Shown here piece after piece: positions 14,706-19,567 of a stretch of 26,678 bases of DNA; position 1 is the stretch's first letter, and every line of letters begins with the position of its first letter. The notes under the pieces were generated by a model. It saw only the letters and a list, made by a program, of their open reading frames with translations, ran no database searches and had not been told where the DNA came from. Source of the stretch: a virus; the IMG/VR virus record IMGVR_UViG_3300042563_002132, positions 1-26,678 of that record, one strand, 5' to 3'. The translations under genes were made by a program, and so were the position numbers.

Positions 14706-14975
14706 ATGAAATATAGAATTCAAATTAACGAGTTGTCTGATGGGACAAAAAAGTACATACCTCAAGTTTGTAAACCTGAGGTTACTGGATGGTTGTTTAA
14801 AAAATTAAATTTACGATGGAATAATATTGTAAATTATAAAAATGGTATATTCATATTGTTAGAGGTGAAGTACCAAGAGTATGAAACTGAAGATGAAGCA
14901 ATGTTTGTTATTGAAGAATATAAAAAATTTGAGGGTAAAAAAATAATTGCAACATCGTATAAATTCATTGGGTGA
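14706..14975 (+). CDS. small hypothetical protein, 89 aa
   Basis: Start chosen at ATG 14706 (MKYRIQINELSDGTKKYIP) because the longer in-frame extension to 14670 overlaps the preceding gene and lacks similar composition. The 89-residue product is basic with a pattern of strands followed by a helix (EDEAMFVIEEYKKFEGKKI). The segment QYETEDEAM-like helix with preceding strands resembles small phage DUF proteins, but no assignment is made. Its stop overlaps the next start (tgATG). Confidence 0.7.
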   Translation: MKYRIQINELSDGTKKYIPQVCKPEVTGWLFKKLNLRWNNIVNYKNGIFILLEVKYQEYETEDEAMFVIEEYKKFEGKKIIATSYKFIG

Positions 14976-15277
14976 TGAATAAAATTGTTTTAAGTGAAAA
15001 TTGTTTTGGTCCCGATGTTGAAATAGATGGTGAATCATTATTTATTCACGAATATGATATCAGAAGTGTAGAATCAATTGATAAGTTACAGGATGAATTA
15101 ATTGATGCATTGAGACTAGTGAAAGATAAATTAAGTATGAATGATTGGTCAGAAATTGCTCAACTAATTATTCACCATAATGATGAGTTTGAGTACGATG
15201 TTGATAATTCAAGGGAATATTCATCTTGTGATCAGTGCGGTAACTTCAACCATAATCATATATACAATAAAAAATAA
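14975..15277 (+). CDS. acidic hypothetical protein with C-terminal CxxC, 100 aa
   Basis: ATG 14975 overlaps the upstream stop by one base and is preferred over GTG 14972. The 100-residue protein is acidic and helical in the middle (SIDKLQDELIDALRLVKDK) and ends with a possible metal site, CDQCGNFNHNHIYNKK: a CxxC followed by two His. Such a tail may bind zinc. Family not recognised. Confidence 0.75.
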   Translation: MNKIVLSENCFGPDVEIDGESLFIHEYDIRSVESIDKLQDELIDALRLVKDKLSMNDWSEIAQLIIHHNDEFEYDVDNSREYSSCDQCGNFNHNHIYNKK

Positions 15278-15283
15278 ATAAGA

Positions 15284-15583
15284 ATGAATAAAATTATTAT
15301 AATAGAAAAAGAACCGTATTTAGTTTCAGATGAAGAAATACAAATTAACGATGTTGTAATCGTAACGGTAAATAATCAATATCCTTCAAAAGTGGTATGT
15401 GAAAATGAAATGGTTTTATCTTTGATAAAAGATTCAAAACTTACATTAACCAAAGGTTATAAGATAATAAGTAATCCTGATATGGTAAATATTCCAGAAT
15501 CTAGGATAAATGATATTATTTTAAATGGTGGAATTTGTGATGTGGTTATTGAAGGTTCTGAACTTAAATTTGTGTCGTTATGA
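15284..15583 (+). CDS. hypothetical protein, 99 aa
   Basis: A 99-residue beta-rich protein (MNKIIIIEKEPYLVSDEEI, then DVVIVTVNNQYPSKVV and KLTLTKGYKIISNPDMVNIP). This pattern of an initial strand, acidic turn, and VVIVT... followed by a basic loop recurs in small phage proteins resembling SH3-like folds; I cannot confirm it. Its stop overlaps the ATG of the next membrane protein (ATGA). Confidence 0.7.
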   Translation: MNKIIIIEKEPYLVSDEEIQINDVVIVTVNNQYPSKVVCENEMVLSLIKDSKLTLTKGYKIISNPDMVNIPESRINDIILNGGICDVVIEGSELKFVSL

Positions 15584-15675
15584 TGTTAATAGAAGGAATA
15601 CTTCATTTAATTGTTGTTAGTATGGTTTTTATTTTTTATCCAATATATTGTTTAATAAAAAAATATAAAAATTAA
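15580..15675 (+). CDS. small single-span membrane protein, 31 aa
   Basis: ATG 15580 (or ATG 15583) overlaps the preceding stop as ATGATG. The 31-residue product (MMLIEGILHLIVVSMVFIF, then YPIYCLIKKYKN) is one hydrophobic helix with a basic tail, expected to insert with the tail in the cytoplasm. It ends just before a strong promoter at 15682. Confidence 0.55.
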   Translation: MMLIEGILHLIVVSMVFIFYPIYCLIKKYKN

Positions 15676-15681
15676 AAAACA

Positions 15682-15713
15682 TTTGGCAGATTAAAAAAGA
15701 ATACATATCTTTG
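15682..15713 (+). promoter_or_regulatory. complete Bacteroidota-type promoter
   Basis: TTTG (15682-15685), 20 bases, TATCTTTG (15706-15713). ATG 15739 follows 25 bases later, so unlike several others this transcript has a leader of about 20 bases, which is A-rich. Confidence 0.78.
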
Positions 15714-15738
15714 TCAAAAGAAATTAAAAAGAAATAAA

Positions 15739-15960
15739 ATGTCAGAACCATTAATTATAACACAAACATTAAAAGTAACATTTAACCAAGATCCAGATTG
15801 TTGGTCAAAAGAAGATCAATTCTTATCTATTGAAACAATTGATTCTGGGGACGGAGATTTTTTTGTAATGAATACAGATAGATGGGCGTTTGATGATATT
15901 GATGAGGTGATCAATATTTTAAATACGTTTAAAGAAAAATACGAAAAACTTACTAAATAA
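15739..15960 (+). CDS. small acidic hypothetical protein, 73 aa
   Basis: A 73-residue acidic protein (MSEPLIITQTLKVTFNQDP, then FFVMNTDRWAFDDIDEVINIL). The pattern of strands, an aromatic-acidic turn, and a final helix with ILNTFKEKYEKL recurs loosely in the gene at 16476-16724 and in the N-terminal domain of the array gene at 19568 (NTDKSRWAIEF). They could share a small domain, which is a weak inference. First gene after the promoter at 15682-15713. Confidence 0.75.
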   Translation: MSEPLIITQTLKVTFNQDPDCWSKEDQFLSIETIDSGDGDFFVMNTDRWAFDDIDEVINILNTFKEKYEKLTK

Positions 15961-15963
15961 TAT

Positions 15964-16209
15964 ATGAAAAAAATAATTTTTATTATATTGTTGGTATTGG
16001 TCTCTTGTTCAAGTAAAGAATATAAATATGAAATACACGGACAAGTTTCAAATTCTAAAACAGGTGATAACTTAACTCACAATGCGATATGGTATACGAA
16101 TAACATTAGTTTTGATGGTGATACGATATTTTACATTAATAGTGATGGTAGTGAAGTAAGAATTAAACCACCTTACAAATTAATTAAAAAATCTTTTAAT
16201 AAAAAGTAA
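15964..16209 (+). CDS. small predicted lipoprotein, 81 aa
   Basis: MKKIIFIILLVLVSCSSKE is a clear lipoprotein signal peptide with Cys15 as the lipidation site (LVSC). The 66-residue mature part is polar and basic at its end (KPPYKLIKKSFNKK). It follows the acidic gene at 15739 by three bases and precedes a second lipoprotein gene by one base, so the two lipoproteins are co-transcribed. Probably anchored in a host membrane; role unknown. Confidence 0.82.
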   Translation: MKKIIFIILLVLVSCSSKEYKYEIHGQVSNSKTGDNLTHNAIWYTNNISFDGDTIFYINSDGSEVRIKPPYKLIKKSFNKK

Positions 16210-16210
16210 T

Positions 16211-16474
16211 ATGAAAAAATTGTTATTAATAATTATGATGGGTGTTATGGTAACATCTTGTACTGAGAATGCAAGAGTAAAGGCTTGGGGTGGTGAAGGA
16301 ACAATTAACCTACCAAAGGGTCGTAAATTGGTTAACGTTACTTGGAAAGAGACACAAGTTTGGTATTTAACACGACCTATGGATTCAAGTGATGTTGCTC
16401 AAACGTACCAATTCCACGAAGAATCATCTTGGGGTATGGTTGAGGGAACGTATAACATTGTAGAAACTAAGTAA
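16211..16474 (+). CDS. small predicted lipoprotein, 87 aa
   Basis: Signal peptide MKKLLLIIMMGVMVTSC with Cys17 as the predicted lipidated residue (VTSC). The mature part contains WGGEGTINLPKGRKLVNVT then WKETQVWYLTRPM, a conserved-looking tryptophan-rich beta segment. Homologues with this GTxNLPxGxKLVNVTWK pattern appear to be common in phages of Bacteroidota as far as I recall, but I cannot verify it here. Envelope location is likely; function unknown. Confidence 0.82.
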   Translation: MKKLLLIIMMGVMVTSCTENARVKAWGGEGTINLPKGRKLVNVTWKETQVWYLTRPMDSSDVAQTYQFHEESSWGMVEGTYNIVETK

Positions 16475-16475
16475 T

Positions 16476-16724
16476 ATGACAGAAAGAGAAATAATCCTTT
16501 TAGGGTTTAAAAGTCAACTAATTAACGAACACGATGAAGATGATTCTTACTATTATGTGTTGGACATTGTTAATGGGTTAACATTTATTACACCAACAAA
16601 TGAAGAAATTAATAATAATGAATGGTATGTTGAGTTTTTTAATACAGATCCATTAATTAGATTTGATAGTTTTGGTAAACTTCAAGGTTTAATAAATACT
16701 TTGAATTCAGCGGTAGTAAAATGA
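16476..16724 (+). CDS. small acidic hypothetical protein, 82 aa
   Basis: Starts one base after the preceding stop. Acidic, with an N-terminal MTEREIILLGFKSQLI helix, a strand-rich centre (SYYYVLDIVNGLTFITPTN) and a C-terminal helix (GKLQGLINTLNSAVVK). Its stop overlaps the next ATG (ATGA). The fold looks similar in outline to the genes at 15739 and 22723 (hydrophobic strands then a final LINxLN helix). No known family. Confidence 0.72.
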   Translation: MTEREIILLGFKSQLINEHDEDDSYYYVLDIVNGLTFITPTNEEINNNEWYVEFFNTDPLIRFDSFGKLQGLINTLNSAVVK

Positions 16725-16810
16725 AAGAAAAAGATTTAGAAAGTTTAATGGTTGTATTACTTGGAACCGTTACAATGATTTTGTATATTTGTATTTACAT
16801 AATAAAATAA
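16721..16810 (+). CDS. small single-span membrane protein, 29 aa
   Basis: ATG 16721 overlaps the upstream stop as ATGA. The 29-residue product has a short charged start (MKEKDLESL) and one hydrophobic helix (MVVLLGTVTMILYICIYII) ending in Lys. Size, coupling and composition match the other tiny membrane frames in this region (15580, 11807). Confidence 0.55.
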   Translation: MKEKDLESLMVVLLGTVTMILYICIYIIK

Positions 16811-16823
16811 AAAAATGAAATAG

Positions 16824-17042
16824 ATGTTTAAAGTAGAAAAGTTAGGAACGTGGGGAGTCATAACACTAACAGTAATTTATCTAACCCTTATTAGTGTATT
16901 TTTTGAATATGTTATTAATAGAGAAGTAAATTATTTAATTCAAATTGTGTCGTTGTTTATAGCTTTGGGCTACACAATTTTTACGATAAAGTTAATAGTT
17001 AATTTAGTGTATAATTTTATAAAAAAAGAACAAAATGATTAG
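16824..17042 (+). CDS. two-span membrane protein, 72 aa
   Basis: A 72-residue protein with two hydrophobic helices: about residues 9-29 (WGVITLTVIYLTLISVFF) and 39-63 (IQIVSLFIALGYTIF, then TIKLIVNLVY). The tail FIKKEQND is charged. The SPFH gene starts inside its last codons (ATGATTAG overlap), so translation of the two is coupled. It could be a partner of the SPFH protein in the membrane; that is inferred only from the coupling. Confidence 0.75.
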   Translation: MFKVEKLGTWGVITLTVIYLTLISVFFEYVINREVNYLIQIVSLFIALGYTIFTIKLIVNLVYNFIKKEQND

Positions 17043-17985
17043 TACTTTAATTTTTTTAGCAAGTTTAATAGCGGCAAGTCTTATCGCATTAAAAACAAGA
17101 GACAAGATGTATATAGTAGGGAAAGATAGATGGAATGACCCTAAAAACATTTTCCAACCTTCGTGGTTAATTAAACCAATTGTGGTTTTAATTGTCGGGA
17201 TTTTAATTTCTGCGATCCAACCATTCTCAGTTGAAAAGATTGATTCTGGACACAAAGGGTTAAAAATTAACTTAGTGGGTAATCAACGTGGTGTATCAAG
17301 TTATCAGTATAAGACAGGTTGGGTGGTTTATAACACTTGGACAGAACAAGTATTGGAGTTTCCAACATACCAACAACATATTGAATACGAAGATCAGGGT
17401 GTAATTCTTAAAGGAGGATTCTCAGCAACCATTAAACCAACATTCAACTATTCATTACGTGAAGATGCGATTGGGGATATGTTTGTTAACTTACGTAGAG
17501 ATATAAAAGAAGTAGAACAAGGTTGGCTAAAGAATGCTATCATTGGAGCTGTTAATGACGTTGCAAATACTTGGGAGGTAGATAGTATTTTTAATCACCG
17601 ACAATCGTTTGAATCTGCTATCGTACTTGAATGTAATCTACGTCTATCAAAGTGGTTTAATGTTTCACAACTACGAACTAATATTGTACCACCTGACGCA
17701 TTACAGGAATCAATTATAGCAAAAACTAAAGCAATCCAACAAGCGGAAGCGTCCGAACAACAGGCGATCGCGGCGTTCTCTGAAGGTAGACGAAAAGTTG
17801 CTGTGGCAAGAGCTGACTCTGCCGAAACTGTAATTAACGCAAACGCTTCGGCACTTGCAATTAAGATCAAACAGACACAACTAACACCTATGTATATTGA
17901 ATACTTGAAAGCACAAGCTTGGGATGGGGTTTTACCTACAACAATTGCAGGTGGTTCAGGGACATTCTTAAACATTAAACAATAA
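17035..17985 (+). CDS. SPFH/band 7 (prohibitin-like) membrane protein
   Basis: A 316-residue protein with two N-terminal hydrophobic segments (about 3-20 and 46-64). It then has the SPFH-type block: FSVEKIDSGHKGLKINLVG, TWTEQVLEFPTYQQHIEYED, GVILKGGFSATIKPTFNY, and a long helical region with IVPPDALQESIIAKTKAIQQ followed by an Ala/Glu-rich coil (about 235-285). This is the expected order for stomatin/prohibitin proteins, which form membrane-anchored ring assemblies. Phage-encoded SPFH proteins are known but their role is unclear; protecting or remodelling the host membrane and inhibiting host proteases are possibilities. Base composition here is higher in C and G than in neighbours. Confidence 0.9.
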   Translation: MISTLIFLASLIAASLIALKTRDKMYIVGKDRWNDPKNIFQPSWLIKPIVVLIVGILISAIQPFSVEKIDSGHKGLKINLVGNQRGVSSYQYKTGWVVYNTWTEQVLEFPTYQQHIEYEDQGVILKGGFSATIKPTFNYSLREDAIGDMFVNLRRDIKEVEQGWLKNAIIGAVNDVANTWEVDSIFNHRQSFESAIVLECNLRLSKWFNVSQLRTNIVPPDALQESIIAKTKAIQQAEASEQQAIAAFSEGRRKVAVARADSAETVINANASALAIKIKQTQLTPMYIEYLKAQAWDGVLPTTIAGGSGTFLNIKQ

Positions 17986-18254
17986 TGAAAAAAGGATTTA
18001 TCGGAGGAATGGTTATTATGACCTTCCTCCTTTTTCTAACAAGTTGTGGTTGTAATGACGAAGAATTTTATAAACGAAAGTTTAAATTTAATCCAGGCGA
18101 CTTTGTAACCCATAAGGTTAGTGGTAGTAAAATTCTAATCATTGACACTCTAAGATTTAATGGTGATTGTGAATGTAAAGTTGAATTAGACTATTACGGA
18201 GTAAATTCAAAAGAACTTAATGATCGTTATGGAGAAATTGAGTTAATCAATTAA
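17985..18254 (+). CDS. predicted lipoprotein, 89 aa
   Basis: ATG 17985 overlaps the SPFH stop by one base. Signal peptide of about 20 residues (MKKGFIGGMVIMTFLLFLTS) followed by Cys21 as the lipidation site (LTSC). The mature part has more Cys (CGCNDEE, CECKVEL) and a KFNPGDFVTHKVSGSKILI segment that resembles small SH3-like beta barrels seen in phage and bacterial proteins (GDxVxxKxSG). Probably a periplasmic lipid-anchored domain. A strong terminator follows. Confidence 0.83.
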   Translation: MKKGFIGGMVIMTFLLFLTSCGCNDEEFYKRKFKFNPGDFVTHKVSGSKILIIDTLRFNGDCECKVELDYYGVNSKELNDRYGEIELIN

Positions 18255-18265
18255 TAAGTGATATT

Positions 18266-18300
18266 AATCCCCAATCTTTTTTAGGTTGGGGATTTTTTTT
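18266..18300 (+). terminator. strong Rho-independent terminator
   Basis: AATCCCCAA (18266-18274) pairs with TTGGGGATT (18286-18294) around an 11-base loop, followed by T to 18300. The last T bases and G18301 also form the -33 TTTG of the next promoter, so terminator and promoter overlap. Confidence 0.9.
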
Positions 18301-18328
18301 GTTTATGTTAAATATTTAATTATCTTTG
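18298..18328 (+). promoter_or_regulatory. complete Bacteroidota-type promoter, leaderless
   Basis: TTTG (18298-18301), 19 bases, TATCTTTG (18321-18328). ATG 18333 is four bases after the -7 element, predicting transcription to start at or within a base or two of the start codon. Confidence 0.8.
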
Positions 18329-18332
18329 TGGT

Positions 18333-18692
18333 ATGGAAAAAGAATTTGTAAAATATATGGAAGCATTAGCTTTAAAAGAATTGGGATTTGATGAACCTTG
18401 TTTTGCTTGGTATGTTTCTGAGAAATATGGGTTGGAGTTTGGTAAAGTGATCCAATCTCACTTAATTGGGGATGCCGTTGTCGCACCAACATACTCACAA
18501 GCATTTAGATTTTTTAGGGAGAATTATGGGTTATGTCAAATAGTTATACAAAATACAGATAAAGATTGGACATACGAAGTTTGGGCTATTACAGGGATAA
18601 CATATTATGAAATATTAGACGTTTTGGATGAGTACGAAGAAGCAGAACAAGATTGTCTAAAAAAGTTAATTGAAATTGTAAAAGAAAAGTAA
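18333..18692 (+). CDS. hypothetical phage protein, 119 aa
   Basis: A 119-residue soluble protein (MEKEFVKYMEALALKELGF, then DEPCFAWY, APTYSQAFRFFRENYGL and a helical acidic tail with EYEEAEQDCLKKLIEIVKEK). The EALALKELGFDEPCFAWY...APTYxQAFRFFRExYGL pattern is, from memory, common in small proteins of Bacteroidota phages and prophages, function unknown. First gene after a leaderless promoter; two more genes follow with one-base gaps. Confidence 0.8.
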   Translation: MEKEFVKYMEALALKELGFDEPCFAWYVSEKYGLEFGKVIQSHLIGDAVVAPTYSQAFRFFRENYGLCQIVIQNTDKDWTYEVWAITGITYYEILDVLDEYEEAEQDCLKKLIEIVKEK

Positions 18693-18693
18693 T

Positions 18694-18945
18694 ATGGAAA
18701 AGTTAACACCTAAAGAAGAAGTAAAAATTATTTATGGTATATTTGTAATGCGTTACAAACGAATAGAATCAAACACTTTTATTCCTGGTAACATAAATAC
18801 GACAGAAATGGCAATGGCTACTGACACGATATTTGAAACAGAACAAAAAGCAATTGATTTTTTACCTATAATGAAAAAACTAGAAACATACTCAATTGTA
18901 GGCGTGTATATAATTTTACCAATGTATATCGTAAAAGAAAAGTAA
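18694..18945 (+). CDS. hypothetical protein, 83 aa
   Basis: An 83-residue frame starting one base after the previous stop (MEKLTPKEEVKIIYGIFVM, ending GVYIILPMYIVKEK). Mixed hydrophobic and charged residues; the end repeats the KEK tail of the upstream gene, which may be chance. No clear transmembrane helix. Co-transcribed with its neighbours; no family recognised. Confidence 0.68.
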   Translation: MEKLTPKEEVKIIYGIFVMRYKRIESNTFIPGNINTTEMAMATDTIFETEQKAIDFLPIMKKLETYSIVGVYIILPMYIVKEK

Positions 18946-18946
18946 T

Positions 18947-19297
18947 ATGGTAAATGTTGGAGCATTATTGATTGGGATGTTATTTGGGTTCTTAGCTCAG
19001 ATATCAACATTCTTTCAGTTACAGGGACAGATGAAATATGATTGGTTTAAGAACCATTATTGGTTGGTGGTTTTAATGGGGATTCCCATCTCAATGTTAT
19101 TTATGTATTCGGTTAAGAATATGATAATAGCCTTTGATGGTCAAATGTGGCCTTCCCGATTAATAGGTTTCAGTATTGGGGCTATGGTATTTACGTGGTT
19201 AAGTTGGGTGATTTTTAACGAACCGATAACGACAAAGACATTTGTGTGTTTATTTTTATCTTTTGTGATATTAATGATCCAATTGTTTTGGAAGTAA
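18947..19297 (+). CDS. four-span membrane protein, possibly drug/metabolite-transporter-like
   Basis: A 116-residue integral membrane protein with about four helices: residues 4-22, 40-60, 70-88 and 96-115. The last loop-helix pair (IFNEPITTKTFVCLFLSFV, then ILMIQLFWK) recalls the Glu-containing loop and final helix of small transporters of the DMT/SMR group, but an SMR-type Glu in the first helix is missing. It could therefore be a structural relative rather than an active transporter. An unusual gene for a phage, with host-membrane location certain from composition. The next promoter starts inside its last codons. Confidence 0.75.
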   Translation: MVNVGALLIGMLFGFLAQISTFFQLQGQMKYDWFKNHYWLVVLMGIPISMLFMYSVKNMIIAFDGQMWPSRLIGFSIGAMVFTWLSWVIFNEPITTKTFVCLFLSFVILMIQLFWK

Positions 19298-19317
19298 TTA
19301 AATAATTTGTATATTTG
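19287..19317 (+). promoter_or_regulatory. complete Bacteroidota-type promoter, leaderless
   Basis: TTTG (19287-19290, inside the end of the preceding gene), 19 bases, TATATTTG (19310-19317). ATG 19322 is four bases downstream. Confidence 0.75.
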
Positions 19318-19321
19318 TGAT

Positions 19322-19558
19322 ATGATGGAAAATAGAAGTAAGCACTACGGAGACGTGGAGAAATGGGTGATAAAGGTAATTGATTCTTGTGAGACATACG
19401 AACAAACTATTACGGTGTCAATATTGATTCGGAATTTTGAAAAACAAATGAGACGTAATGATGAATATTCCAAGTTAGCTTGGTCAATGCAGCATTCTTT
19501 AGTCATTATGTTGAATTTAAAGAGAAACGAAATTATGAATAGAAACGAAATTGTGTAA
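19322..19558 (+). CDS. hypothetical protein, 78 aa
   Basis: Started at ATG 19322 (MMENRSKHYGDVEKWVIKV), since upstream in-frame codons form the promoter; ATG 19325 is equally possible. It is basic and helical, with DVEKWVIKVIDSCETYEQT then a long helix containing RNFEKQMRRNDEYSK. It sits immediately before the repeat-array gene, nine bases apart, and very likely shares its transcript, so it is a candidate partner. Family not recognised. Confidence 0.75.
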   Translation: MMENRSKHYGDVEKWVIKVIDSCETYEQTITVSILIRNFEKQMRRNDEYSKLAWSMQHSLVIMLNLKRNEIMNRNEIV

Positions 19559-19567
19559 ATTTTTAGT

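Noticed and set aside
17595-17975. Minus-strand frame inside the SPFH gene
   Set aside because: Shadow of a well-supported gene with family motifs on the plus strand; no promoter or homologous features.
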